Shown piece after piece: positions 12,783 to 28,311 of a DNA stretch of 64,000 nt. Under the pieces are notes generated by a model. It saw only the letters and a list, made by a program, of their open reading frames with translations. It made no database searches and was not told the DNA's origin. Origin of the DNA: Phascolomyces articulosus. Taxonomy: Eukaryota; Mucoromycota; Mucoromycetes; Mucorales; Lichtheimiaceae. How positions within the stretch are numbered: the stretch's first letter is position 1; each line of letters begins with the position of its first letter. The translations under genes and the position numbers were made by a program. The DNA is taken from contig JAIXMP010000031.1 of the NCBI GenBank assembly GCA_025677815.1, positions 124,001 through 188,000 on the forward strand, written 5' to 3'.

Positions 12783-12977
12783 ATGTTCCTTCCTGGCGTC
12801 GACAATTCTCATCACCTTCCTCGATGGCAATTATCAAAAAGTTATGATCCTTTAGTCTTCAACTTTGGTGATCCAATAGAATTAAAACGCGCTTATAACT
12901 GTATCTGGAGCCAATTCAGTGGGAAACAAAGTACCAGTGCCATGCGACCGCCCTTATTTCACCCCAACTGGTTTTGA
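12783..12977 (+). CDS. Small hypothetical protein, possibly exon 1 of a two-part gene
   Basis: A 64-codon frame starts right after an A-rich leader, as the active genes here do. It begins MFLPGVDNSHHLPRWQLS and has mixed, non-repetitive composition with Trp, Pro and Cys, which makes chance less likely. I do not recognise the family. Its last 8 codons and stop lie inside the left arm of an imperfect inverted repeat (12953-13010). The plus-strand frame at 13338-13865 could be a second exon, but I found no convincing donor/acceptor pair that joins them, and the repeat may have disrupted the original gene. A short independent protein or a broken gene are both possible. Confidence 0.4.
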   Translation: MFLPGVDNSHHLPRWQLSKSYDPLVFNFGDPIELKRAYNCIWSQFSGKQSTSAMRPPLFHPNWF

Positions 12978-13010
12978 AATAAATTTCAATTTTGTGACAT
13001 GATTTTTATA
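12953..13010 (+). repeat. Left arm of imperfect inverted repeat
   Basis: This 58-bp stretch is matched, in reverse complement, by 13214-13258. Shared blocks read CTTATTTCACC, AACTGGTTTT, CAATTTTGT and ACATGATTTTTATA. The left arm has a 13-nt insertion and two single-base differences. The spacer is about 200 bp with no recognisable gene. Confidence 0.8.
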
Positions 13011-13213
13011 TGTGAGATTCCATTTTCTTTTTATTCTTCTATTGAGTAATGATGATTTTTTGACATCCTTTGACTTCTACAATGAAAATAACATCTATTG
13101 AATGTATTTACTAACTTCGTTATGATTAGTTTACCAACTCCATGTTGAACATTTCGAAATGGTAGAAAGGTTTTGTCAAAAAAAAGCACTGGCTAAGGTA
13201 AAATTTCTGCTCT

Positions 13214-13258
13214 TATAAAAATCATGTACAAAATTGAAAACCAGTTGGGTGAAATAAG
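13214..13258 (-). repeat. Right arm of imperfect inverted repeat
   Basis: The reverse complement of this 45-bp stretch matches 12953-13010, apart from a 13-nt gap and single-base changes. A transcript through both arms could fold into a long hairpin. Confidence 0.8.
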
Positions 13259-13337
13259 AGCGTCCCATGCGACCTGTGAATCTCTTACCTAACAATGACA
13301 ATCAACCCACGATCATAGAAGTAGAATTCCATCATGA

Positions 13338-13865
13338 CCTCGTCAGGACAGAGCATTGCATCAAGGTGTCCGATATAATAACCGCGTCATTTTACCACTC
13401 ATGAATATTCGGTCAGATGTGATTTATATTGCTTATCCTTTATTTGATTTGGCGTTGGATAACCAATATAAAGTAAAAAAAACATTGTATGAACAATTTG
13501 CTGAACCCGGTGATGATATCAAGAAATCATTCAATGAAGAGGACCAAATGTTTGACAATGGATATGATGGGTGTACAAATAATAATAATGATACTGACAT
13601 TGAGAGTGGTGGTGATGTCGACAGTATGGATGAAGAAAATGAAGGTGTGATCGATGTTGTCTTGAGAGAAGATTCCATTTCTGGATTGTATAATGGAACA
13701 GCCACTGTCATTGTTCGACGAATCTTACCAACTCTTATGAAAACCACTGAATTACTGAAGCAACAACGTTATCGACATTTATTATCAAACAATGTTCGTG
13801 TTTTTCATATGTATTGCAAAGAATGTAAAACGTTGGATGATCATCAAGATGGCTGTTGTGATTGA
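13338..13865 (+). CDS. Hypothetical acidic protein, 5' end unresolved
   Basis: An open frame runs from 13338 to the stop at 13863-13865. The first ATG is at codon 22 (MNIRSDVIYIAYPLFDLALD), and an upstream exon is possible, perhaps 12783-12977. A candidate acceptor CAG at 13344-13346 would keep most of the frame. The middle is acidic and low complexity (Asp/Asn/Glu, about 13560-13660). The end is rich in Cys (MYCKECKTLDDHQDGCC), which could bind metal, but the spacing matches no zinc-finger family I know. The predicted N-terminal block is hydrophobic and regular enough to look like real protein. No function is proposed. Confidence 0.5.
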   Translation, partial: PRQDRALHQGVRYNNRVILPLMNIRSDVIYIAYPLFDLALDNQYKVKKTLYEQFAEPGDDIKKSFNEEDQMFDNGYDGCTNNNNDTDIESGGDVDSMDEENEGVIDVVLREDSISGLYNGTATVIVRRILPTLMKTTELLKQQRYRHLLSNNVRVFHMYCKECKTLDDHQDGCCD

Positions 13866-17658
<3,793 letters not shown>

Positions 17659-18177
17659 GTCTTCATTCATCCATCCTTTCTCCTCGTCTTTGATATCATT
17701 TGCATCCATCCATTCTCTCTCATCTTTCTCTCTTTCTTTCTCTCTCTTCTTTTAACTAGTTTATCATTTCTCTCTACTATTTGAACTATGTACACTTCTT
17801 GCATTCACTTTCTATCTTTTTTTTTAAAAAAAAAAAGAACAACGCCAAACTATATTCTCTTATATAACCCGAAATTCTGTACTCATGTTCAGTAATTTGT
17901 TTCTCATGTTTATAAATAAATACGTAATAATAAAAATTTTGAATTTTCACAAACAAATATATATATATTTATATGAACAAATGACAATTTTTATTATAAA
18001 ATGAATTTTTTCCCTGGTTTCTCGACTTTTTTTTTCGAATCAAAGACAAATAAAAAAGGGAAGGGTGTATGTGATGAGAGTTAAAAAAAACCAATAATAA
18101 AGGAGGAAGAGAGAGAATATATGAAAAATATACAACGTTATATCTATATATATACACAATTCTTTTTTTTTGGATTT
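17659..18177. other. Convergent intergenic region (GPI / RRM protein)
   Basis: It holds the 3' UTRs of two convergent genes, beginning with a long CT-rich run (about 17690-17750). An AATAAATACG-type polyadenylation candidate lies near 17915. No gene is seen. Confidence 0.4.
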
Positions 18178-18986
18178 TTACTGTCGTTGAGGTAATGGTG
18201 CTTGCTGTTGTTGCTTTGTAAACATTTGTAGCTTATCCAAAATATCCCCAATGGGTAGATTGCCTAGGGTATTATTATTACCATTCATTGATGGTGTTGT
18301 TTGTGTTGCTGCAACAGGTGCAGGTATACTTGTAGTACTACTACAACTACTACTATTGGTGGTTGCATTTGCTGTAGCTGGAGAAGTAGAAACACTTGTG
18401 CCAGAGGAAGAAGGAGCAGGAGCAACCACATTGTTATTTTTATTACTATTATTTTCATTCTTGTCAACAGAGTATGATGATGTCGATGATGACGATCCTA
18501 CTACTCCTCTTCCATTCATACCACTATTTCCATTTACCATATTCGATAATGGTGATGATGTTGTCAAATAAGTTTGTTGAGAATAACTATTGGAAGTAGG
18601 TGGATAACCAGTGCCATTTGCATTTTGTTGTTGTTGCTGAGGATAAGCATTATTACTATATTCAGAGGAAGAGGCAGTATAATAAGATGATGAAGCAGCT
18701 CTATTGTTAGGATGGATCGAAGAACTTGTTTGACTGTTAGTCGTAGGAACAGAATACGAAGTATCACTTGTATTTCTACTCATGGATTCTGATGATACCG
18801 CAGGAGATTGTTGTTGATTCATGGTAGCCAGTAATTGTTGTACAGCTGGAGAATTTAATAATGCGGGTGGAATATTGGCTAACGCTGGGTTAGAAAGATA
18901 TGATGGTTGTTGAGGTGGCAATGGAGCAGGAACAAGATTCACTGGTGGCGTATATGTTTGTTGTTGTTGTGCAGGTGGTGGTGGTG

Positions 18987-19017
<31 letters not shown>

Positions 19018-21812
19018 CATCATACCTTTCACCAACGTAATAAGAGATGATAATGTATTTGAGTCTATGACGGGCATGGATGGAGGTGCTGCTACTGGTG
19101 CAGATGTGGGAACTTGAGATAAAGGTGGTGCAGCATAAGGTGCTTGTTGTAATGCAGTAGGATTTTGCCTTGATGGTTGTACAGATGATTGAGATGAAGA
19201 ATCATACGATCCTTGTTGTTGCTGTTGTTGAGCAACAGTACGTTGCATTACTGCAATAGCTTCCTCAACCGAAATACTATCATATTCTATACAATAAAAA
19301 AAATAATCACACACCCAAAAAAAGGTAAATATATTCTTTTGAGTAAAAAAAAATTCCCAACAAAAAATACACTTCCTTTCCATGTAGGACAAAAGAATAA
19401 TATGCAAACTTACCATCAAATCGAACACTTCCATCACCAGCCTCTTCATTGGGTTCAAATACTTGTAAATAAATTCTACCTTGCGCTTGTTTTGAATTAT
19501 CCACAACAAGAAGAGCTCTGACACCTTCCATGATTAAATGAGATACAACTTCTTCTCGACTGATTTGACCATAGTGTAAATGCAATGTATGGATAGAAAT
19601 ACGTTGCATTCTAAATGATCTCTCAATAAAATCGGTATAACTTGAGCTCACATTGTCCCAGGCCACAATTTGAACAAAAGGAATATCATTTCCAGTACGT
19701 TTGGATAAGATGGAACTAGATGCTTGGCGAGTAGCAGCAGGAGATTGTTGTTGCAGTGGTTGTTGAGAAGGGGATACAATAGAAGAAGCAGTATTAGGAC
19801 GAAAAGCATCATGTTTTGGTGGTTGGTAATGATCGTTGGCCCGTAATGGAGCTCGTGGGCCTTTCTCCATTGGCTCGTCACGCCAAATTCTTCGATTCAA
19901 TACATTTCCATTACTATTATGATTACCTCCAAAACTATTTCCATTGATACCACTTGCCATAGTATTATTAGTGTTTCCTCTTCCAGTGCCACCATTGATA
20001 CAAGCACCAGCATCATTAACACTGCCATGAGTCGATATAGAAGCAGCAGTAGCATATCTACCACCATCATAATGGTCCATCGAATGATTGCTCACATTTT
20101 CATAATTGTCGGTAGTATTAAAACGATGAGACCGTTGAGGACTGGCGTTTCGATATCCATTATTATTCGTACTAGTAGGATAACTATTATTAGCTCTGGT
20201 AGGTGAAGTACTTGGATAAGCCTTGTAACGTCGATTATTGCTGTTGTTGTCTCTATAACGATCAGGTTCATATTCATCGAATTTTCGTGTAGATCGGTTG
20301 TTACTTTCATTTTGAAATCGTCTGTTTCCACGAAATGAAGCAGTAGTAGTAGCATTGGTACGATATTCATCTTCAATTCCATTTCCTCCACCACTACCAC
20401 CTGCACCTCCTCGTCGTGGTGGTTTCTGATCACGTCTTCTTGGTCCAGAGAAACTGAGTTCTGTGATTTAAAAAAGAATAGTCATCATGATAAAAAATTT
20501 GTTTGTGTGTATGTGTGTGATCGCCATTGGATTATACATATGAAACATAAAAAAAATAATTGTTTTTTCAACGCATCCACCCGAGAAAATGAAAACAGAA
20601 AAAAAATGATTGATTAGAAACAAACGCACAGAGGGGGAAAGTTAGGAGATAATGAAATAAAAAAAAATAGGAGATAAGCATCCCACTATGATTAAATCTT
20701 GTAATGATAAATGAATTAGAGAATATATATGAAGATACATTACCAAGTTGCGAGCCACGAAAATAGTTTCCGTTTTCAGAGAGATAAGCATCCATACATG
20801 CATCACGCGTAGCAAATTGAATAAAACCAGCAGTATCTTTAAAGTAAGCATCAAGGATAGGACCATATCTGCTAAAATAGTCAAGGATTTCACGTTTCTT
20901 TGAACCATGGGGTAATCCCCGAACCACCATACGAGCGTCAGGTATAACTTGATCACGATTCCTTTGAATAGGAGCACGTTGATGATGATTATGACTAGGC
21001 GAAGAAGCCATCATCATACCACCCATTCTAGGACTACCAATTGTAGTATCATTCATATTCTGACGATCTCCTTCATGATGATGACTTGATGTATCTTCGG
21101 TCATTACATTAGGTGCTCTACCACCCACAAAAGAAGTAGAAGACATCCTATTTCGATTCATACCACCACCAGCATCACGACTATTTCCATCGCCACGAGA
21201 AGAAATCGTATTATCAATATTACTAGTCACAGGCATAGTAGAATAACGAGCAATAGAAGCATCATTTGCAGCAAGAGTCATATTACTAGTAAGCATAGCA
21301 TTACTATTACTACTACTACTATTACCATTACCACTTTCTTGGTGTGCTGCACGAGATCCATGTTTGCGTTTAGAAAGCATCTCATATTCATCAAATTCAT
21401 CTGGAGTACGGTCTCGTTTTACGCCTGCCTGACCCATATTACCACCATCACCACTATTACTATTATTCTTGGGTATATTACGTTCATTTGCTTGATAGGT
21501 TTGCGTTGGTGAATAAGGTTGTTGCAACGAAGGTTGTTGTTGTTGTTCAGATGTCAATGGTCGTTGTTGCAATGGTTCATCATCAGTAGTACTAGCAGTA
21601 GTAATAGTATTATTATTTGCAGCAGTAGTATTCACATTCTGATTTGTACTATTACTAGTAATAGTAGGTGCATCCAATGAGGGAGTAGTATTCTTTTTTT
21701 CTTCTTGTTCTTTGGGTGCTGGACGAGCAAATAATGCCGCCAAAAAATCATCAACCACACTTGATTGTGATGTATTTGGGGCTTCTCTCAATTCGACATC
21801 TTCCTCGGCCAT
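18178..21812 (-). CDS. Nab3/NCOA5-type RNA-binding protein (RRM + anticodon-binding-like domain)
   Basis: Three exons on the minus strand (21812-20744, 20460-19414, 19286-18178) sum to 3225 nt, 1074 residues. After a Ser/Asn/Gln-rich N-terminus comes one RRM at about residues 285-355 (ARMVVRGLPHGSKKREIL, then DTAGFIQFATRDACMDAY). An Arg/Gly/Asn-rich stretch follows, then a folded block at about 590-700 (VQIVAWDNVSSSYTDFIE, EEVVSHLIMEGVRALLVV, then RFDEYDSISVEEAIAVM). That block resembles the anticodon-binding-like domain next to the RRM in Nab3-type and NCOA5-type proteins. The C-terminal 350 residues are Gln/Pro/Ser-rich. Nab3 acts in termination and decay of non-coding RNA; that role here is inference. 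An alternative start three codons upstream (21821) is equally possible. The first intron is long (283 bp). Confidence 0.75.
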
Positions 21813-23796
21813 TATAATCAATTTTTTTTTTCTTTTTTTTTTTTGGTTACTCTTTTTTAAAAAAAAAAAATCAAATGTGTAAAATGGTTCCTAATTTGCG
21901 TTTTTCTCTTTTCTTTAAAAATAAAAAACACACACAGAATATACGCGCGCGATTGAAAAAAAATGTATATATATGAAAAAAAAATAGAGAAAGGTATAGA
22001 GATGAAAAGAAAGAAAGGTAGTTGAAAAAAAACAAAAACTACTTTTTTGGGGAGAGGGTTTTAATAATAATATACTAAGGAAAATAACACACTCTCTTTC
22101 TATAATAGAAATCTCTTTTTTTTTAATGTGACGCTCTGTACAAGTTTTTTTGGCCAATGAAAATTGCGTTTCAACTTGCGTTTGAACCGGTGATATTAGA
22201 CGAAAATGGTATGGAGTGGGATGAAGAAAAAAAATAGTTGTTACACTTGAGTTATATTGGATAACAACAATAATAATGCAACTAATAATACTTATTATAT
22301 TTGTGAACCTTATTAATAAAGCAGTCAAGAAGGAGATGGCTTGTTTATTTATTATGAATTACGTTTCGTTTTTATGATGAGGGAATAACAAGACACGAAT
22401 TGGAGAGGTGCTTACGTTTTTTTTTATAATGAATCAGTTGTGGTCAATTCAAACAACAAACAATTAGTGAATGTTTCATATAATCCTCCTTGTCGCATTG
22501 ACAACTTTTCTTCCTTTCCCTCAATATACAATCCTGTTTTTCATGTCTATCTTTCTCCTTGTGGTAATGATCTAACTAAAACATCCAAACCATTAGAACA
22601 AAAATGAGAATGATGTCGCTATGACATAATGTGTGAACACTTATCGTTATTTATTATTATTAATAAAAAAGTATCGCTCGTTTGTTTATATATAAGCAAT
22701 AATTCAGAGACGCATCGGGTGGCGTAATAAACTTTAAAAGAAGACTTGAGAATGCTCTTATTAAACACGCCTATGTTTATTTACAGTAGGCACTTTTCAA
22801 ATATCTTTTAAATAATATAAACTCGATCGATATAAATAATCGAATAAGATACTTCTTTTATGGAGTAGAGAATACCTTGAAGACATCATTTCTTTTCCTA
22901 TCTGTACTTGTACACAGCAAGTATCTTCCTATTCTCCGCAAAAATTTTGGATGTAACATGCCATCGACCATTCTGTCGGGTTCCTTAACCAAGTAAGATA
23001 TAAATTTATATTACTGACGTCCATATATAGAACTGGATGAATATGTCAGCACTTACTAAGGAATAGAAACATTAAATGATGATCTTTTACACGAGCCCAT
23101 ACTGCTGTTGTTTATTAGATGTATATAGATCAACAAAACATATGAAAATTTCAGATTATGTACTGGAATCTGACTGAGGCATAACCAGTGAATATATCAT
23201 TGAAGAAGATGTCATGCATGTATATATATATATATATATGAGCGGCAATGAATAGTGACAAAATGTACATGAATTGCTATTTTTATAAAGAATCATTGGA
23301 ATTACTTATTGACATTACCCTTGTGATATAATTTATGCATCCATTGCGCCACGTTGTTTATTTGAATGACATTTGGGTCGTATCTTTATTTTTAACATGG
23401 TAGTGTTGTTGCTGTAGTAGCATATCTCTATTTTTAAACATACAAACTATACGAATTGTGTAGAAGATCTTAAAAAAAAGTTAATTACGTAGCATATTTG
23501 ATGTATATATTCAAGAAATGAATAATCATTAGAAAGGAAATATATTTTTATGATTTTATTGTACAAACATCCTTCCTGTTTGATATGGTGCAGTATGTAT
23601 GCTTGGCATCCATCATAGAGTCATTGATATGTATGTACTACCTAATGAGTTGCTTATCTTTTGTCTATACTATACATGACATGCATATCAATGTTGTTTA
23701 AATAATCAATTTAAATTCCATTAGAGATTCAATAACGGTAATCATTCATTAGTGTTTCAGATATCCTAGACATGTCAACAACATCACTTTGAACTC
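21813..23796. other. A/T-rich intergenic stretch
   Basis: The left 500 bp is the promoter and leader of the RRM gene, with poly-T/poly-A and TA-rich runs. A (TA)n microsatellite lies at about 23219-23239. I found no gene on either strand and no tRNA-like B box. Confidence 0.4.
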
Positions 23797-25323
23797 GTGA
23801 TCCAAAGATGCAAACTAAAAAAATCAGTTTTACACAAGAATCTTTCGTCTTGGGCCATTGGAAACATAAAAGAATGGTCTACATTAATATCATGTGTTCT
23901 ACCAAAAACCCCAAGTTTTATCATAGATATAATTAATTATTTTAATGGATCAACTTCAAGTAGATCTGCATATATACTAAAAACAATTTACACAACAACC
24001 GGGTTTATGGTTGGACTGGAGATTAAATTCGATAAAATGGATCCGTCAAAACAAACAGCTTTATAAAATTTCTCAACGTAGTAGTCGTACTACGGGAACA
24101 CAAGATATGTGGATGGGGGTAGTAACTTTTTAAAGTTCAAGATGAGTACCACGTACTAAGTGATAAAAAAAAGGATACACATGTCACATAGTACCATACA
24201 TCAATCCTCTGGATCAAAAAAAAAAAATTGATGAAATCCTTAAAAAAGGACTTTCACAACAATTATGTATCCAAAAAGAAGAAGATGTACGTACCTACTA
24301 TTCAAGTGTGGGAAAAGAAGATGTTATTATTGATTATATAGCTCACCTTATAATAAAATGCTACATTCTCCACTTTAATAAACCACTGATTTGGTTCTTC
24401 TCCTAAGTAGTGAAAGAAGTATGTACCTAACTAATCTCGTTGCACGGTAAGTGCACATCGATGAATGGCACGTGCATAAAGCTATTGGGTAATGGTTTAC
24501 CTACTTTAAGGAATTATTTTTAAGAGAGGTAAATAAAAATTTACTGTTGCATACGCATTGTGAAAATGACTCATTCTCAAGTCTTTTTAACTCTTCTAGA
24601 ACTACAGCCACCTATCTACTAGAAGCAATGATTAATTATTTAAACTCATATAATATTAATCACACATTGTTCTATTGTAAAGCTAGGTTAAAATTTCGAA
24701 TCCTTATCGGTAGATATATATAAGGCTTATGGGAAAAAAATAGAGATAGTATCATATCGTTTATTGATCAGCACATAGGAACAAGAAAAACATTGCACCA
24801 TGATATATACATTATCAAATATCATTATAATCCCGGTACAATCCGTTCTCTACACACCCAAAAAAAAAGTTATCTAATTTGATTTAGAAAGAAAGAGAGG
24901 AATCATTATACAGATCAAGAATCATTCTTACGTTTATCCATAAAAAGATACTCGTATGATTATCCATCTTTGTTACGTACGATTGCTGTTTTAGTGAAAG
25001 ATTCGAAAAAAAAATGAAACGAAAAGAACCCTTTTCCCAAGAACAACCAGGTGTGTTACTCGAATAAAAAAAAAAGATCTCGGCTAGAAGTTCCATCATG
25101 CATGCACGTTATAGGTAACTCTTGAAAATAAAAAGTGGAATGGGTTTTACGTACGACAGACCACATCCTATTGCCTGATATGTACATTGAACCTCTATTG
25201 AAAGAAGTGGTCTCGATTCAAAACTATTGGATTCCCATCATTTTTCATCATTATGAAGTCAACAGCAATAATTGGCAGCTTTTTTGTGTTCATGATGATA
25301 GAAGACTTGTGAGATATTATTAA
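23797..25323 (+). pseudogene. Scattered decayed coding segments of unknown origin
   Basis: Four plus-strand segments look like old protein-coding sequence: 23797-24066 (89 codons), about 24229-24406 (59 codons), about 24537-24723 (62 codons) and 25135-25323 (62 codons). They have balanced composition instead of A/T-rich noise, with stretches such as QKEEDVRTYYSSVGKEDVII and TATYLLEAMINYLNSYNINH. The last one, containing WIPIIFHHYEVNSNNWQLFC and HDDRR, faintly recalls the 'IP...HW.L..ID' core of Ulp1/C48-type cysteine peptidases that travel with some transposons. That resemblance is weak. The segments are separated by stops and lie in different frames, so if they were one gene it is dead. No family is assigned. 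Confidence 0.25.
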
Positions 25324-26772
25324 AAAAAATGGTCAAGCGAGAATGGTAACATCATGCTGAGACTTGAGTTGGGGTTATTTTGAAGCAAGTCTAAATTATA
25401 TGTAAATATTTATCTATTTGAGGGATCAAATAAACAAGTTTAAATTTAACTTTTTTATTTTTCTAAACGCGTTTTAACACACGCCGTGTGAAACTATTTG
25501 TTTAAAAACAAAGGAAGAGGAGAGGAGAGGAGAAAAGGTAATTCAATATTCTTTTTACTTCTTCGAGACCTTCACTCTCGCCATGTCCATTAACAGCGGT
25601 ATTACAAATAATAGAGACCAATGATCTGTGAGTCAATATATACTGTTACATGGATCAAGGCCATTCTAGTATGTAATACTAATTTTTAAGCCAATGTATA
25701 TCTTGATTCAACATTTTTATGATCCTTTTCTGAAAAATAGAATAGACACTTCTTCTTCTTCTTTCTATGGATAACGTCATCATCATCTATCTGTTGTTTC
25801 CGAGCTGCATGTATTCTTATGTACGTTCCACTTTTATAATAACTCTGTATATTTAAATTCCTTTTCTCCCCCAACATTTCAACATATCCACATATTTGGA
25901 ACCAATGGAAAAACAAAAAGAAGTATATCTTTTATTATTTATTATATGCAACAAACAAATAAACAACATTCAAGCCGCCTCCTTTTTTTAAAAAAAATCG
26001 TGATAACTCATAAATGGAACCAATCAAAACGAAAATAAGCATTTTTCTTTTTCATTGTATACATGTCTAGTTTGGATTTTTATATCAAATCAGTAATCTG
26101 TCAACAAAACGGAACGGTCGATCCTCTCTTTTTTTATTTATTTTTGTTTACCACGTCTGGTATATAATAGACAACTACAAAAATGATGGGTAGGGACCCC
26201 AAATAACATATTATTAATATCGTGAATATCTATCATCATCATCATTCTATTATACACATAGGGGCTTAGCATCACACACATTCACTATAACATATCAATT
26301 TTCACATATTATGAATCACCATGATTTTATTGTTACACATTGAAAATAGGCAAGTGTTGCTACTACTATATCCTCTATTTTTTCTATCTACTACGTAGTA
26401 TTGTACTTGCATCCTTATACATATGTATGTTACTGATATTAATAATAATAATAACAAGGAGAGATGATGATAATAATAAAGTAACGTTTGTTATTGGATC
26501 TAAGTGGATTGTAAATACTATACATCCATATATAGTAATTTTTGGTTACTATTCTTTTCAAATATGTAATACTCTTTGTATATTTCCCTCATCTCTATGC
26601 AATTATATATTATTCCCAGATAATTTATATAATTTCTTGCTTTAAAAGGGAAGAACGAAAACGAAAACGCCCGCGGATTCAAACAATAATGGTGGGGGTT
26701 TTGCTACTGTTTGAATAACTGTGCACATGCATATACAATTCTATATTTTCCCCTTTGTGTTGTGTGTTTATC

Positions 26773-26774
<2 letters not shown>

Positions 26775-26803
<29 letters not shown>

Positions 26804-26804
26804 T
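26775..26804. repeat. (TTA)n microsatellite
   Basis: A run of about ten TTA units in the spacer; simple sequence only. Confidence 0.9.
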
Positions 26805-27034
26805 ATATTATGCACATAGATATTATTATCCGTATAACAGTTTCTTTGTTTATCATAAAAAAAGATGACTTGTTTGAAGACTGGAATTTGGGTTTGCTCG
26901 ACAAGTTCTTTCTTTGAGAGATTCTAGCCTTCATTAATTATTATTATATTACAAATCTATTGTGAACAATAATAAATAATAATAATAAGGGAACAATGAT
27001 TTTACGTAATTGACCCGTACCCATTGATTATGTC

Positions 27035-27060
27035 AGAAAGAAAGAAAGAAAGAAAGAAAG
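27035..27060. repeat. (GAAA)n microsatellite
   Basis: Six to seven tandem GAAA units, followed by a purine-only tract to about 27075. Confidence 0.9.
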
Positions 27061-28311
27061 AAGAAAAAAAAAAGAGCATGATCGAAATATACATTTTTTC
27101 TTCCAGTCTGTTTTTTTCCCCAGACCTTCCCTTACGGGGGAAAAAACAGGATAAAATAGTCTATTGTACTTGATCACTGAAAAAAAAAAACCTCCGTTCT
27201 TCTCTTTCAAATATTCCCAGTGTCATTCATTATTGTTATTCATTCATAGTATACTATCATACCTTCTTCTTCTTGAACACATTGTAATTAATATTTGTAT
27301 GTATATATAGTAACGATGGAAAAGCATGCTTAAAAAATGAGAGTCAATGCTCATCCATCATCATATGGCCAACATGAAGAAGCAAATGAATAAATAGAAA
27401 TTTATTACGTCAATAAGACATCATATCTACTCTATATATATACTTATAGTATTATTATATACAGTAGGTGTAATAGACGTTATATTATTCTATGAATTGG
27501 GTAGAACATTGTTTTTAGTTATTACCCGATTATACGGTAACAAAATCTAGTTATTGTTACAATGAGGATATGTTTACTAATCCATTGTTTCCACTTGGTA
27601 GATGATGAATGGTTGAAATGATCAGGAAAAATGCTGAATATTAGTTACCGAGATATAACTTTTTATAAATGAGATGGTCCCGCCGCACCTTATTAATTAA
27701 TAAGACGAGGGTATCTCATGGTCAAGTGAAATGTTAGTAATTTTTTTTTTATATTTAGAATCCATGTCATACAATAAGACATCAACTATGATAAATGGAC
27801 AGACAATACCTATATAGAATCACTAGGAACACAAAAAAAAAGTTTGAAAGATGTATTGCATTATTTTTTCATTCCATTAACAAATGATGTTGTTATCATC
27901 GTTTAATATATTATAGTAGTTAGAAATATACCATCGTTATCATTTAATTATAATAGTAATCAGTAGTAAATCACAACGGCTTTACCAGAAAGAATGTTCA
28001 ATGAATAAAAAGAAGAATTACCAAATGAAGGCATGTCCCCTCATCACCGATCGGATTTGTATGATATATAAGGAACAACTGGGGAAAAAAAGCTTATCTT
28101 GTTGTGTGTTGAACAAGTTAAACGCACCTTTTTTTTTTTCACTCAAACGGAGGTCTAATTTTTATTTCTTTTTCCTCCCCCAAAATAATCATTCTTATAA
28201 TAAAAATTCTTCTTTGAATCCAATTTTTCATTTTCTCATTCTTTTCCTTTTTTACTATCCTCTCACTTCAAATTTCTCTTTCAAATACTATCTCATCTTT
28301 TGTTTTAATCC

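Larger units (their letters stand above)
25324..28311. other. Gene-poor A/T-rich spacer with microsatellites
   Basis: About 3 kb without a supported gene. It includes a (TTA)n run at 26775-26804 and a (GAAA)n run at 27035-27060. The right end, CT-rich from about 28130, is the leader of the Zn2Cys6 gene. Confidence 0.45.

Noticed and set aside
18251..18571. Plus-strand hydrophobic frame of 106 codons
   Set aside because: Antisense of the Gln/Ser/Asn-rich tail of the RRM protein; low-complexity codons read backwards give Leu/Val runs.
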